From: Priestia aryabhattai
GTDB taxonomy: Bacteria > Bacillota > Bacilli > Bacillales > Bacillaceae_H
NCBI RefSeq assembly: GCF_023715685.1
Contig: NZ_JAMBOQ010000002.1
Span: 558,001 to 622,000 of the forward strand
DNA length: 64,000 bases
Direction: 5' to 3'
This document shows positions 16,176-26,196 of this stretch, piece after piece (positions within the stretch are counted from its first letter, which is position 1; the number at the start of each line of letters is the position of its first letter). The notes beneath the pieces are model-generated. The model worked only from the letters and a program-made list of their open reading frames with translations. It did no database searches and was not told where the DNA came from. Made by a program: the position numbers and the translations under genes.

Positions 16176-17537
16176 GTGAATTCAGCGAAAGCGGATATCA
16201 AAGATGCTCCATGTCAAAGCGTTAGCAACTATTTGTGGAAAGACGCGCCAGACGAAAAAAAATGGGCGGATTGTGTACACTGCGGAATGTGCTTGGAGTC
16301 TTGTCCTACTTATGAAATAACCGGGCAAGAGCAGCATTCACCAAGAGGACGCGTGCACCTTATCAAATCGGTAGCAGAAGGAAAAATAAACGTAAATGAA
16401 CAGTTTACAGACCCTGTTTTTGCCTGTTTGGACTGTCGTGCCTGTACAACTGCTTGCCCTGCAAATGTAGACGTTGGCGGACTCATTGAAGAAGCCCGTG
16501 GCCAAATTCGTCAAGCGATGCCTTTGACCGGTTGGAAAGGGATGATCAGCAAATTTTTTCTTAAGGAACTTTTTCCTCATTCCCATCGCTTGGAAGCTGC
16601 AGGAAGCTTATTAAAGTTATACCAAAAAAGCGGGATGCAAAAAATGGTTCGCACAACAGGCATGTTAAATATGATGCCAACACATCTAGCAGAAATGGAA
16701 CATGTAATGCCTAAAATTACCCGTTCTGTTCGAAAAAAATATAAAAAAGAACGCGTTCTAAAAGCAAAAGCAGAAAGAAAAGCCCAAGTTGCTTTTTTAA
16801 CCGGCTGCATCATGGACGTAATGTTCAGTGATATTAACGAAGCGACTCTTAATGTATTAAGAAGAAACGGAAACGACGTTGTTATTCCTCAGTCTCAGAC
16901 GTGCTGTGGTGCTTTGCACGTTCATGCAGGAGACCGAGACATGGGAAGGCAGCTTGCAAAAAAAAATATAGAGGCTTTTCAACATGCCGATACCATTATT
17001 GTAAACGCTGCGGGATGCGGCTGCATGTTAAAAGAGTATCCTGAACTATTTAGAGAAGAAGAGCAAGAGTGGCTTGAAAAAGCCGAAGTCTTCGCTGAAA
17101 AAGTCCAGGATATTTCAAAATACCTTCACGATACGGGATATCGCCCACCACAGGCGAAGCTGCATACGCGCATTACGTATCACGACGCTTGCCACTTAGC
17201 TCATGGTCAAGGAGTTAGAGAAGAACCAAGAGATATTTTGCTCTCTATTCCGGGAGTTGAAATGGTTCATATGGCTAACGCGGACCGATGCTGTGGAAGC
17301 GCAGGAATTTATAATTTAACAAACCCTGACATGGCGGGAGCCGTGCTTCAAAGTAAAATGGAAAATGTGCCCTATGACGTAGAAATGATTTCAATGGGAA
17401 ACCCAGGATGTATGCTGCAGATGGCAGTAGGAGTGAAAAAATATGGACGAAGTCAGCAAATTGTTCACACGGTACAGCTTTTAGAGTGGGCCTATCAAAA
17501 AGAAGAGGAGGAAGCGCATCGTGTTGAAGAAAAATAG
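16176..17537 (+). CDS. glcF: Glycolate oxidase iron-sulfur subunit GlcF
   Basis: This 453-residue protein has two 4Fe-4S ferredoxin motifs near the N-terminus (CVHCGMCLESCP, about residue 32, and CLDCRACTTACP, about residue 85). Two C-terminal CCG domains follow (TCCGALHVHAGD and RCCGSAGIYN), as in GlcF/LutA/HdrD-type proteins. It passes electrons from the flavin subunits to the quinone pool. GTG 16176 has AGGAGG seven bases upstream and directly follows the glcE stop. Its 3' end overlaps glcD by 17 bases. Confidence 0.9.
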   Translation: MNSAKADIKDAPCQSVSNYLWKDAPDEKKWADCVHCGMCLESCPTYEITGQEQHSPRGRVHLIKSVAEGKINVNEQFTDPVFACLDCRACTTACPANVDVGGLIEEARGQIRQAMPLTGWKGMISKFFLKELFPHSHRLEAAGSLLKLYQKSGMQKMVRTTGMLNMMPTHLAEMEHVMPKITRSVRKKYKKERVLKAKAERKAQVAFLTGCIMDVMFSDINEATLNVLRRNGNDVVIPQSQTCCGALHVHAGDRDMGRQLAKKNIEAFQHADTIIVNAAGCGCMLKEYPELFREEEQEWLEKAEVFAEKVQDISKYLHDTGYRPPQAKLHTRITYHDACHLAHGQGVREEPRDILLSIPGVEMVHMANADRCCGSAGIYNLTNPDMAGAVLQSKMENVPYDVEMISMGNPGCMLQMAVGVKKYGRSQQIVHTVQLLEWAYQKEEEEAHRVEEK

Positions 17538-18972
17538 AATAAAAGATCTTCACGTGAAAAATCTTTCTCAACTAGTAGATGCTCATTCTATTTTGTATCA
17601 TAAAGAAGATTTGCTTGCATACGACTGCGATGGGTTTACCATTCACAGACACCTGCCTAAAGCGGTGGTATTTCCTCAAAATACGAAAGAAGTTTCTAAC
17701 ATTGTTAAATACTGCAATGAACATGATTTGCCTTTTCTTGCAAGAGGAGCAGGGACAGGACTGAGCGGAGGAGCAATTCCTCTTAATAACGAAGTGGTTA
17801 TTAGTTTAGTGAAAATGAAGCGACTGCTTAGCGTCGATTATGAAAACAGGCGTGCCGTCGTAGAGCCGGGATTTATTAATCTTAGATTAACCAATTCAAT
17901 CTCTGAAAAAGGGTACTATTATGCACCGGATCCTTCGAGTCAATATTGCTGCACAATTGGTGGAAATGTAGCGGAAAACGCAGGAGGGGCTCACTGTCTT
18001 AAATATGGAGTAACCACCAACCATATTTTAGGGCTAGAGGTGGTGCTTCCAAATGGAGATGTGATTGAACTTGGCAAGCAAGGTATTCCAGATGAACCGG
18101 GATATGATTTATTAGGGCTTTTAACAGGATCAGAAGGGACCTTAGGAATCGTTACAAAAATTACTGTACGCATTTTAAAAAACCCGGAAGCAAAACAAAC
18201 GGTCCTTGCCTATTTCGACCGCGTAGAAGACGGCAGTCAAACGGTATCGGACATTATATCAGCTGGCATTGTGCCTGCTGCGCTTGAAATGATGGATAAA
18301 ACCGCCATTGAAGGGGTGGAAGCTGCTGCGTTTCCAGTCGGACATCCCAGAGATATTGAAGCTCTTTTATTAATTGAAGTAGACGGAATTTCAGCCGGTA
18401 TCAAAGAGCAAATCCTTCGTATTTTAGACGTATGCCAAAAACGAAATGTACGGGAAGTGAAAGTAGCTGAAAGTGAAGAAGAGCGCGCCAGATGGTGGGC
18501 AAATCGTAAGACAGGATTCGGAGCGATGGGAGCTATATCTCCTGACTATCTCGTACAAGACGGCGTCATTCCAAGAAGTAAACTGCCTCAAGTGCTGAAG
18601 CGAATTAACAAAATTAGCGAAGAATCAGGCCTTCGTATTGCCAATATCTTTCACGCTGGAGACGGAAACTTGCATCCGCTTGTATTATTTGATGCTAGAA
18701 AGCCAGGGGAAACTGAAAAAGCACTCGAGGCCGGAAGCGCATGTTTGCAAGTATGTGCAGAAGTAGGAGGAACGATTACCGGGGAACACGGCGTGGGCAT
18801 TGAAAAAAAAGAAGAAATGCGATTTGTTTTTAATGAAGATGAAATTCAAGCACAAACGAATATACGAGAAGTATTTAATCCTAAAAATCTATTAAATGCA
18901 GGAAAACTTTTTCCAAGTCCGAGCCGCTGTGCTGAAGTCAAAAAAGAAAAGAAAAAAGCGGAATATTTTTAG
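17521..18972 (+). CDS. glcD: Glycolate oxidase catalytic flavoprotein GlcD
   Basis: This 483-residue FAD enzyme has the PCMH domain motifs PFLARGAGTGLSGGAIPL and GGNVAENAGGAHCLKYGV (residues 70-165). The C-terminal cap contains HAGDGNLHPL and TGEHGVGIEKK, which carry the catalytic and substrate-binding residues of the GlcD/D-lactate dehydrogenase family. Start GTG 17521 has GAGGAGG nine bases upstream; TTG 17524 is possible. Gene order here is E-F-D rather than the D-E-F of E. coli. A 171-base gap with no gene I can support separates it from glcB. Confidence 0.9.
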   Translation: MLKKNRIKDLHVKNLSQLVDAHSILYHKEDLLAYDCDGFTIHRHLPKAVVFPQNTKEVSNIVKYCNEHDLPFLARGAGTGLSGGAIPLNNEVVISLVKMKRLLSVDYENRRAVVEPGFINLRLTNSISEKGYYYAPDPSSQYCCTIGGNVAENAGGAHCLKYGVTTNHILGLEVVLPNGDVIELGKQGIPDEPGYDLLGLLTGSEGTLGIVTKITVRILKNPEAKQTVLAYFDRVEDGSQTVSDIISAGIVPAALEMMDKTAIEGVEAAAFPVGHPRDIEALLLIEVDGISAGIKEQILRILDVCQKRNVREVKVAESEEERARWWANRKTGFGAMGAISPDYLVQDGVIPRSKLPQVLKRINKISEESGLRIANIFHAGDGNLHPLVLFDARKPGETEKALEAGSACLQVCAEVGGTITGEHGVGIEKKEEMRFVFNEDEIQAQTNIREVFNPKNLLNAGKLFPSPSRCAEVKKEKKKAEYF

Positions 18973-19143
18973 AAAATTCTTGAAAATACATCCGCTCGAT
19001 GATATGATTTTTTTAACAAAAATAAAACGCTGTTTTGTAATAGGAAACAGCAACGCATATGTTCGTCTTAACCATTTTGGCAAAAAGAAATGAAAGCGTG
19101 TCCAAATTTAAAAATGTAAAAGAGTAAGAGGAGGAAACAGACG

Positions 19144-21321
19144 GTGACAAACTACAAACAAGTTGGAAATCTGAAAGTAGCTCCAGTTCTCTATCAATTT
19201 ATCAATGAGGAAGCTCTTCCGAGCAGCGGCCTAAGTACAGAACAGTTTTGGTCTGATTTTGAAGCGTTAGTAACCGAGTTAACACCCGTAAATAAGCGTT
19301 TGTTAGAAAAGCGTGATCAGCTGCAAGCTCAAATTAATGCGTGGCATCAAGAAAATCCTGACGGTGACTTTAACGAATACAAATCATTTTTAACGAGAAT
19401 TGGCTATTTAGAAGACAAGACAGAGGATTTTCTCATTGGTACAGAAGGAGTAGACAGCGAAATTGCCTATCAGGCGGGACCGCAGCTTGTTGTACCAGTC
19501 AATAACGCCCGGTACGCTATCAACGCTGCTAATGCACGTTGGGGAAGTCTCTATGATGCTCTTTACGGCACCGATGCAATCAGTGAAGAAAATGGAGCCT
19601 CGCGTACGAGTTCTTATAATCCGATTCGAGGAGAAAAAGTCATTGCATTTGCAAAGAATTTTCTTGATGAAGTTGTCCCCCTCGTTCAGTCTTCTCATGC
19701 GGAAGTGGTTCAGTACAGCCTTGAAAATGGAAAGCTTGTAGCTCAATTAAACAATGGTAGTTTAACAGAATTACAGGAAGAAGAGAAATTTGTAGGGTAT
19801 CAGGGAGAAGAAGGAAGCCCTGATGCTCTTTTATTCAAAAACAACGGTCTGCATTTTGAAGTTCAAATTGATCGTACGGATTCAATTGGCAAAACAGACG
19901 ATGCGGGCGTAAAAGATATTTTAATGGAAGCAGCTCTTACGACGATCATGGACTGTGAAGATTCAGTAGCGGCCGTAGATGCAGAAGATAAGGTAGATGT
20001 TTATCGCAACTGGCTAGGATTAATGAAAGGTGATTTGACGTCGACTTTTAAAAAAGGAAGTCAAAACATGACAAGGCGTTTAAATCCAGACCGTACCTAT
20101 TTTTCTCCGGAAAAGAAAAAGATTTCACTGTCTGGCCGTTCGCTTATGTTTGTTCGAAACGTTGGACATTTAATGACAAACAGCGCTGTTTTAGATCCGG
20201 ATGGTAACGAAATCTATGAAGGTATTTTAGACAGCGTTATTACTAGTTTAATTGCCAAACACACCTTGCTTAAAAACGGCGCGTATCAAAATTCTAAAAA
20301 GAGCTCTATTTATATCGTTAAACCGAAAATGCACGGCTCCAAAGAAGTGGCGTTTGCCAACACGTTATTTAACCGAATTGAAGATATGCTAGGGCTTGAG
20401 CGTCATACGATTAAAATCGGCGTAATGGACGAAGAGCGCCGCACAACCCTTAATTTAAAAGCGTGCATCAAAGAAGTAAAAGACCGAGTTGCTTTTATCA
20501 ATACAGGATTTCTAGACAGAACAGGTGACGAAATTCACACCTCAATGGAAGCAGGTGCTGTTATTCGTAAAAATGATATGAAAGCGTCTAAATGGCTTCA
20601 AGGCTACGAGCAGTCCAATGTAAATGTAGGATTAGCAAGCGGGTTCCAAGGCCGTGCTCAAATCGGAAAAGGAATGTGGGCAATGCCGGATATGATGGCA
20701 GAAATGCTTAAGCAAAAAGTGGGGCATTTAAAAGCAGGAGCGAATACAGCATGGGTGCCTTCACCAACCGCAGCCACGCTCCATGCTCTTCACTATCATC
20801 AAATTGATGTAAGGGATGTTCAAAATGAATTGCTTACTCAGTCTACCGATTTACGTGATGACATTCTGCAAATTCCTGTGGCAGAAGAACCAAATTGGAG
20901 CAAAGATGAAATCCAGCAGGAGCTCGACAATAACGCTCAAGGAATACTTGGCTATGTAGTAAGATGGGTTGACCAAGGAGTAGGGTGCTCAAAAGTACCG
21001 GATATTAATAACGTAGGGCTGATGGAAGACCGGGCAACGCTTCGTATTTCTAGTCAGCACGTAGCTAACTGGCTTCATCACGGAATTTGTACAAAAGAAC
21101 AAGTAACGGAAACCCTAAAGCGGATGGCGAAAGTAGTGGATCAACAAAATGAAAATGATCCCCTGTATCAGCCAATGGCATCGAACTACAGCACATCCAT
21201 TGCCTTTCAGGCAGCCTGCGATTTAGTATTTCAAGGCTATGATCAGCCAAACGGCTATACGGAGCCAATTTTACACCGCCGCCGTATCGAAGCAAAAGCA
21301 ACAGCAGCTATAAAGCAGTAA
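19144..21321 (+). CDS. glcB: Malate synthase G
   Basis: This 725-residue protein has the length of the monomeric G form (about 720), not the 530-residue A form. The signatures [16 protein letters not shown] (metal-binding Glu/Asp area), [40 protein letters not shown] and [20 protein letters not shown] are all present. It condenses glyoxylate with acetyl-CoA to malate, consuming the product of GlcDEF. The GTG start follows GAGGAGG. It is likely in the same operon, with a hairpin (21333-21356, no T tract) after it that may adjust downstream expression. Confidence 0.95.
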   Translation: MTNYKQVGNLKVAPVLYQFINEEALPSSGLSTEQFWSDFEALVTELTPVNKRLLEKRDQLQAQINAWHQENPDGDFNEYKSFLTRIGYLEDKTEDFLIGTEGVDSEIAYQAGPQLVVPVNNARYAINAANARWGSLYDALYGTDAISEENGASRTSSYNPIRGEKVIAFAKNFLDEVVPLVQSSHAEVVQYSLENGKLVAQLNNGSLTELQEEEKFVGYQGEEGSPDALLFKNNGLHFEVQIDRTDSIGKTDDAGVKDILMEAALTTIMDCEDSVAAVDAEDKVDVYRNWLGLMKGDLTSTFKKGSQNMTRRLNPDRTYFSPEKKKISLSGRSLMFVRNVGHLMTNSAVLDPDGNEIYEGILDSVITSLIAKHTLLKNGAYQNSKKSSIYIVKPKMHGSKEVAFANTLFNRIEDMLGLERHTIKIGVMDEERRTTLNLKACIKEVKDRVAFINTGFLDRTGDEIHTSMEAGAVIRKNDMKASKWLQGYEQSNVNVGLASGFQGRAQIGKGMWAMPDMMAEMLKQKVGHLKAGANTAWVPSPTAATLHALHYHQIDVRDVQNELLTQSTDLRDDILQIPVAEEPNWSKDEIQQELDNNAQGILGYVVRWVDQGVGCSKVPDINNVGLMEDRATLRISSQHVANWLHHGICTKEQVTETLKRMAKVVDQQNENDPLYQPMASNYSTSIAFQAACDLVFQGYDQPNGYTEPILHRRRIEAKATAAIKQ

Positions 21322-21429
21322 GAAAAAACGGCCTGTCAGCATAGGGATGGCAGGCTGTACTTACATCTTAAGAATCTGACTATCTACTATCCTTATTAAA
21401 ACTAAGCAAATGGGAAAAGGAGCTATGGC

Positions 21430-22206
21430 ATGGAATTTGTAAGGTTCGCTGTACAAGATAGCCGTTATACAGGTGTACTAAAAGAGGATATAATCAGCGC
21501 CATTGAAGGAAATATATTTGAGAAATGGGACTATACAGGACAGACTTTTTCAGTAAATGAAGTAAGGCTTTTGGCTCCTTTAGAGCCGAATCAAATTATT
21601 GGAATAGGCGCAAATTATGCAGCCGCAAAGTCGGAGCTTCCAAAAGAAATGCCTTCTATTCCTGTCTTCTTTTTTAAGCCCACATCTTCGGTAATCGGTC
21701 CAAACGAAGACATTGTTATTCCAACTGCCATTAAGCACGTCAAGTTTGAGTCCGAGCTTGCAGTTGTCATTGGAAAAGAAGCAAAGAACATCGCAAAAGA
21801 AGACGTACTGGATTATATATTTGGGTATACAATTGGAAACGATGTAACGGCTCCGGATTATTTTCATGAAGACGGGCACTGGACCATTGGAAAATCCTTT
21901 GATTCGTTTACGCCTCTTGGCCCCGTAATCGAAACGGAGCTTGATTTTAAATCCATTCATGTAAAAGCGTTTTTAAATGGCGTTGAAAAACAAAACAGCT
22001 CGACAGATTTAATGATTATTTCCGTTGGGCAAATGATCGCTTACCTCTCTACTGTTATGACCCTTAAGCCGGGAGATGTGGTTTTAACAGGAAGTCCGGT
22101 CGGCGCGGAACTGGTAAGCGCAAACGATGTTATTGAATGCACTATCCGAGAAATTGGGACCCTCCAAAATCCATTTGTTGCAGAGAAAGAACGTGTAAAC
22201 GTATAA
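21430..22206 (+). CDS. Fumarylacetoacetate hydrolase family protein
   Basis: This 258-residue protein has the FAH C-terminal domain: FFFKPTSSVIGPNEDIVIP, then the metal-binding acidic residues in KFESELAVVIG and the conserved GYTIGNDVTAPDY, ending GDVVLTGSP. The members include 2-hydroxyhepta-2,4-diene-1,7-dioate isomerases, acylpyruvases and oxaloacetate decarboxylases. Position between malate synthase and the IclR regulator suggests a role on a small keto acid, perhaps oxaloacetate decarboxylation or removal of its enol form, but this is inference. An AAAGGAG site precedes ATG 21430 by seven bases. Confidence 0.85.
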   Translation: MEFVRFAVQDSRYTGVLKEDIISAIEGNIFEKWDYTGQTFSVNEVRLLAPLEPNQIIGIGANYAAAKSELPKEMPSIPVFFFKPTSSVIGPNEDIVIPTAIKHVKFESELAVVIGKEAKNIAKEDVLDYIFGYTIGNDVTAPDYFHEDGHWTIGKSFDSFTPLGPVIETELDFKSIHVKAFLNGVEKQNSSTDLMIISVGQMIAYLSTVMTLKPGDVVLTGSPVGAELVSANDVIECTIREIGTLQNPFVAEKERVNV

Positions 22207-22259
22207 AAGTGATAAAAAAATGCCCGGCAGTAAAATGATACATAAAGGAGAGAGGAAAA

Positions 22260-23054
22260 ATGGAGCGAGAAAACATGGTTAAGTCTGTAAGCCGGGCATT
22301 AGATATTGTCACAATTGTCAGCATGGAAAGAGAAGGTGTAGGCGTCACAGAAATTGCAAAGCAAATGGACATCAATAAAAGCTCTGTATACCGTATTCTA
22401 ACTACTCTTGCTCAGTACGGATATATTGAACAAGATCAAGAAACCGGGCGGTACAAGCTTGGATATAAGTTTTTAGAAGTAAGTTCAAAACTTTTAGATT
22501 CTATTGACTTACGGACGGAAGCAAAACCGTTTTTGCAAGAACTTGAAAGTGAAACAAATGAAGTCATTCACCTTGTTGTCTATGATCAAGGTGAAGTGGT
22601 ATATATTGAAAAATTAGAAGGAAATCAGACGCTGCGCATGCATTCAAAAGTGGGGAAAAGAGCGCCTATGCACTGTACGTCCGTAGGTAAAGCTATTCTA
22701 GCTTTTTTACCGCTTAACACGGTAACAAGCATTCTTGAGAGAAAAGGCTTACCTGCTCATACCGATAAAACCATTACGGATGAAGAAAGCTTTCTTCGAG
22801 AACTTTCAGAAGTGAAACAAAATGGATATGCGCTGGATTTAGAAGAAAATGAATATGGAATTACTTGCATTGCAGCGCCTATTTTTGATCACCTTGGTCA
22901 AGTCGTTGCCGCAGTCAGCATTTCTGGTGCTACCATGCGTATGACAAACGAGCGATTAACTTATCTTCAAGAACGCATGGTTGATATAGGGAAGAACATT
23001 TCGGAACGGCTCGGCTACAAAACTGAATCTGTGAAAGACAAAAGTTTGTTCTGA
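22260..23054 (+). CDS. IclR family transcriptional regulator
   Basis: This 264-residue regulator has an N-terminal winged helix (VTEIAKQMDINKSSVYRILTTL, then a wing with QETGRYKLGYK) and a C-terminal effector domain with the IclR pattern KVGKRAPMHCTSVGKAILA and YALDLEENEYGITCIAAPIFD. It is the last gene of the glycolate cluster, 53 bases behind the FAH gene with its own AAAGGAG. IclR proteins often sense glyoxylate or aromatic acids; control of this locus by glyoxylate is a reasonable inference. It is a candidate together with the GntR-type operator at 14541. Confidence 0.9.
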   Translation: MERENMVKSVSRALDIVTIVSMEREGVGVTEIAKQMDINKSSVYRILTTLAQYGYIEQDQETGRYKLGYKFLEVSSKLLDSIDLRTEAKPFLQELESETNEVIHLVVYDQGEVVYIEKLEGNQTLRMHSKVGKRAPMHCTSVGKAILAFLPLNTVTSILERKGLPAHTDKTITDEESFLRELSEVKQNGYALDLEENEYGITCIAAPIFDHLGQVVAAVSISGATMRMTNERLTYLQERMVDIGKNISERLGYKTESVKDKSLF

Positions 23055-23086
23055 TTCTTATAGAACAAACTTTTGCTATATAATAA
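23036..23086 (+). terminator. Terminator of the glycolate operon
   Basis: AAAAGTTTGTTCT and AGAACAAACTTTT form a perfect 13-bp stem around the iclR stop. Confidence 0.85.
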
Positions 23087-23197
23087 TCTGTAAAATAACG
23101 TAATTATATTATGTAAACTATAAGCTGGAATTTTTAATTGGTGTTTTATTCATGATACAATGAAGTTGTTAGAATATATACGTAAAGGAGATAAATT

Positions 23198-24430
23198 ATG
23201 GAACAGTTTGAGCGCAATATTGAAAAGTACGCCGAGCTAGCTGTAAAAGTCGGTGTAAACATTCAAAAAGGGCAAATTTTAAACATTAATGCCGATATTT
23301 CTTCCGCTGACTTTGTACGTGAAATTGCGAAAAAAGCGTACGAAGCCGGAGCAAAGTCTGTTGATGTAGACTGGCATGACGATCATTTAGTGCGTTTGAA
23401 ATATGAAAAAGCGGATGAATCTGCATTTAATGAATTTCCAGCTTGGAAAGCTCAAGCAAGAGAAGAACTTGTTAAAAACGGAGGCGCTGTTTTATCTGTG
23501 ATTTCAAGCGGCCCTGACTTATTAAAAGGAGTGGACGGCAAACGTATTGCTGCGTTCCAAAAAGTAAGTGGGAAAGCAATGAAAAAATTCCGTGAAGCTA
23601 TCCAATCTGATAAAATCAGCTGGTCCATCGTAGCTGTTCCTTCAAAAGACTGGGCAGCTAAAGTATTTCCTGACGTTCCAGAAGAACAGCAGCAAGAAAA
23701 ACTATGGGAAGCTATTTTCAAATCCGTGCGCGTAGACCAAGAAGATCCAGTGGCTGCATGGGAAGAGCATAACGCTTCATTACATAAAAAAGTAGACATT
23801 TTAAATGAAAAGAAATTTGCTAAGCTTCACTATAAAGCGCCAGGAACAGATTTAACAATTGAGCTTCCTGACAAACATATTTGGGTTGGCGCAGGTAGTA
23901 TTAATGAAGACGGCAACTCGTTTATGGCCAATATGCCAACAGAAGAAGTATTCACACTTCCAAAAAAAGACGGCGTAAACGGTCAAGTAACGAGCACAAA
24001 ACCACTTAGCTACGCAGGGAACTTAATTGAAGACTTCACGCTAACATTTGAAAATGGAAAAATTGTCGATATAAAAGCAGAAGAAGGCGAAGAAACATTA
24101 AAGCACCTAATTGAAACAGATGAAGGTGCCAAATACTTAGGAGAAGTGGCTTTAGTACCGCATCAATCGCCAATTTCTCAGTCAAACATCATTTTCTACA
24201 ACACGCTGTTTGACGAAAATGCATCGAACCACTTAGCGATTGGCAGCTCGTATTCTTTCTGTTTAGAAGGCGGAAAAACGATGTCTAAAGAAGAGCTAGC
24301 ACAAAACGGAGCAAACGACAGTATCACCCACGTTGACTTCATGATTGGCTCAGCTGAAATGGACATCGACGGCATCAAAGCTGATGGTACAAGCGAGCCT
24401 GTGTTTAGAAAAGGGAACTGGGCGTTTTGA
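23198..24430 (+). CDS. ampS: M29 family metallo-aminopeptidase AmpS
   Basis: This 410-residue cytosolic protein has a layout that is clearly M29. It begins NIEKYAELAVKVGVNIQKGQ; the metal-ligand regions include the Glu of LGEVALVP, the adjacent HQSPI, and ASNHLAIGSSYSF followed by THVDFMIGSAEMDIDG near the C-terminus. Two divalent metals (Co, Zn or Mg) are bound in family members, which release N-terminal amino acids from peptides. The site AAAGGAG is seven bases before ATG. Single gene with a terminator. Confidence 0.9.
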   Translation: MEQFERNIEKYAELAVKVGVNIQKGQILNINADISSADFVREIAKKAYEAGAKSVDVDWHDDHLVRLKYEKADESAFNEFPAWKAQAREELVKNGGAVLSVISSGPDLLKGVDGKRIAAFQKVSGKAMKKFREAIQSDKISWSIVAVPSKDWAAKVFPDVPEEQQQEKLWEAIFKSVRVDQEDPVAAWEEHNASLHKKVDILNEKKFAKLHYKAPGTDLTIELPDKHIWVGAGSINEDGNSFMANMPTEEVFTLPKKDGVNGQVTSTKPLSYAGNLIEDFTLTFENGKIVDIKAEEGEETLKHLIETDEGAKYLGEVALVPHQSPISQSNIIFYNTLFDENASNHLAIGSSYSFCLEGGKTMSKEELAQNGANDSITHVDFMIGSAEMDIDGIKADGTSEPVFRKGNWAF

Positions 24431-24447
24431 ATTAAATAAATACAAAG

Positions 24448-24482
24448 GTAAAGCTTCTGCGGTACATCCGCAGAAGCTTTTA
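24448..24482 (+). terminator. Terminator
   Basis: AAAGCTTCTGCGG and CCGCAGAAGCTTT form a perfect stem followed by TTATC. Confidence 0.85.
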
Positions 24483-24548
24483 TCATATAGTCCACTAAAT
24501 TTCTGTAAAACTGAGATTTATATATCTTACACGCAATTACGCTTTAAA

Positions 24549-24953
24549 TCAAAACGTGAGCATAGTCATTTTTTTAGTTTGTACATCTGTATCAGAATCA
24601 GGCGCAAAGTTAGTAACTTCTAATACTATAGGAGAACCCACCAAAATGGTAGATCCAGCAGGAACAGTAATGGCTAAAGAACCAACACCTGTAGCTCCCG
24701 CTGTATAAGCTGAAACGCCAGCCATTTGTAAAACGCCGTTGATATACACATTGTAATAGCTGTTATCCGTAATTAAATCAGGGAGTTCAGTAGCCGGAGC
24801 ACCTGTATCACCAAAAAAGTCAGCCGTATCTATTGTTAAAGTGGTTACACCCGTAGTTGTAGCAGTTGCTGTATAAAAGAAACGGGATACGGTTGGAGTT
24901 GTTGTCACGGTAGTAGTAGCCGCTATAGCGAGTTTCATAATTTGAAGAGGCAT
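24549..24953 (-). CDS. DUF4183 protein (spore-surface type)
   Basis: This 134-residue protein is very rich in Thr/Ala/Val. The segments SRFFYTATATTTGVTTLTID, NSYYNVYINGVLQMAGVSAY and GAGTGVG-like turns followed by PIVLEVTNFAPDSDT mark DUF4183, a beta-rich domain found in Bacillus spore-surface (exosporium-associated) proteins. ATG 24953 has AAAGGAGG ten bases upstream. It is divergent from a second, broken DUF4183 gene at 25071, so both probably serve the same structure and share the 117-base promoter interval. Confidence 0.8.
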   Translation of the reverse strand: MPLQIMKLAIAATTTVTTTPTVSRFFYTATATTTGVTTLTIDTADFFGDTGAPATELPDLITDNSYYNVYINGVLQMAGVSAYTAGATGVGSLAITVPAGSTILVGSPIVLEVTNFAPDSDTDVQTKKMTMLTF

Positions 24954-25070
24954 AAATGTGTTACCTCCTTTCATATTCTATCCTTCAATATATGGAATAG
25001 GTTTAATGGCATAAATTTAATTCTTAAAGACTATAACTAAACTAAGTACATCAATGAAGGAGAATCTTCC

Positions 25071-25432
25071 TTGAAGAAAAAATCTTACGGCTGCGATCAA
25101 CATGCAACTTCTTGTTCAATACCTTTTATTAAGCTTCCCGCGTTGCCAACGAAAGAATTTAGATATGTATTTCTGAAAAAGTTCGCATCTTTGAATACTA
25201 TACAGTAGCCAGAGGCAACAAGCGCATCTTTACAGATCAAGACGCGTTAAAAGAATACGGCACTCAGCATATATTGGATCCTGAGAACTACTTATACAGT
25301 AATCTATTTATAAACGGTGTGTTACAGCCTTCCTCAAATTACAGCGTCAAAAAAGGAATTCTTATCACTAACACAGAAGATATTCCTTTAGAAAAATCAC
25401 CCGTGATTTTACAAATGATTAAAGTGATCTAA
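25071..25432 (+). pseudogene. DUF4183 protein, frameshifted
   Basis: TTG 25071 follows AAGGAG by eight bases and opens a frame reading HATSCSIPFIKLPALPTKEF, the Cys/His-containing N-terminus of one DUF4183 subfamily. The frame stops early at TAG. After 25172 the adjacent frame continues with EYYTVARGNKRIFTDQDAL and YSNLFINGVLQPSSNYSVKK to a stop at 25432. Adding a single T to the TTT at 25170-25172 joins them into 120 residues. It is either a real loss or an error in the sequence. Confidence 0.8.
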
Positions 25433-25474
25433 CTTTCAATTGCCAAATGCTATGTGCACATGCCTGCACATAAA

Positions 25475-25511
25475 AAAACAAGGTGAACTTCAGTCAGTTC
25501 CACCTTGCTGT
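25475..25511 (-). terminator. Terminator of the small membrane protein gene
   Basis: CAAGGTGGAACT and AGTTCACCTTG pair (one bulge), followed on the minus strand by T7. Confidence 0.75.
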
Positions 25512-25624
25512 GATTCTTCTTTTTTAACCGGGGCTTCACGCTTGAACATATGATAGTAGGTAAACCCTAAACATAGAGCACCGGCGATTGAACAAAAATA
25601 TTGCAAACAACGGACGAAATCCAT
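25490..25624 (-). CDS. 44-residue single-helix membrane protein
   Basis: ATG 25624 has GGGAGG eight bases upstream. The product reads MDFVRCLQYFCSIAGALCLG then a helix end and a charged tail KREAPVKKEESQQ. One membrane helix with Cys residues, cytoplasmic C-terminus. The clear ribosome site and a terminator directly after the stop make it credible. No family recognised. Confidence 0.6.
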   Translation of the reverse strand: MDFVRCLQYFCSIAGALCLGFTYYHMFKREAPVKKEESQQGGTD

Positions 25625-25704
25625 TGGAATGACCTCCCATTTTCAGTTTCGCTTCTAGTATGTACAGGGAAGTGAAATAATATGTGAAAAAGGGAGGTTT
25701 TCTC

Positions 25705-26196
25705 TTATAGTTCGTATGGTTCTTGAAGAGTAAGGTAAGGCTGCTGATCTTCAAGACCAAGACGCTTATTTAATTGTCTTTTCATTAAATCGTACTGGTA
25801 GATGAGGTGAAATTGATTTTTTTTCGGTGTTTCACAGCGAATGTATGTTTCTTGCCCATTCTTGTCTGTGAAATGAATGGTTAATTCACCGAAATAGCGT
25901 TGAACAGGAGCTCCGTGAAGACCTTTTTCATTTTTGACAACCTTTGAAAATTCTGCTCGTTGAATACGGTTAAATGGAATAATAGCTACTTGATTGATAA
26001 CAAGACGCTGATCGTACATGTCAATTTTAGATATGGAAATTTGATTAATTCCTTCTGCGAATTTAACATGTCCGTTTACAGAAACAAGCGGTTTGCGATC
26101 CTCAGGATCCACAGCGCCTTGAGGTCGCTTAATGACGTAGAAGCTAGCTACGCCAAGTGCTACGATACCAACCACAACAATAAGTGCAAATATCAT
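25705..26196 (-). CDS. Membrane-anchored protein of unknown function
   Basis: The 163-residue product has one N-terminal membrane helix (residues 2-22), a short linker KRPQGAVDPEDRK, then a beta-rich domain of about 110 residues containing SISKIDMYDQRLVINQVAII and FGELTIHFTDKNGQETYIRC, a PH-like arrangement of strands, and a C-terminal helix. ATG 26196 lies 11 bases after AGGAGG. The longer frame up to 26334 has no ribosome site. No family recognised with confidence. Confidence 0.65.
   Translation of the reverse strand: MIFALIVVVGIVALGVASFYVIKRPQGAVDPEDRKPLVSVNGHVKFAEGINQISISKIDMYDQRLVINQVAIIPFNRIQRAEFSKVVKNEKGLHGAPVQRYFGELTIHFTDKNGQETYIRCETPKKNQFHLIYQYDLMKRQLNKRLGLEDQQPYLTLQEPYEL

Noticed and set aside
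18896..19093. 65-codon Lys-rich frame after glcD
   Set aside because: It starts inside glcD and has no proper ribosome site; likely chance in AT-rich DNA.
24345..24623. 92-codon frame overlapping the ampS end
   Set aside because: It runs through the ampS terminator and into the DUF4183 gene on the other strand.
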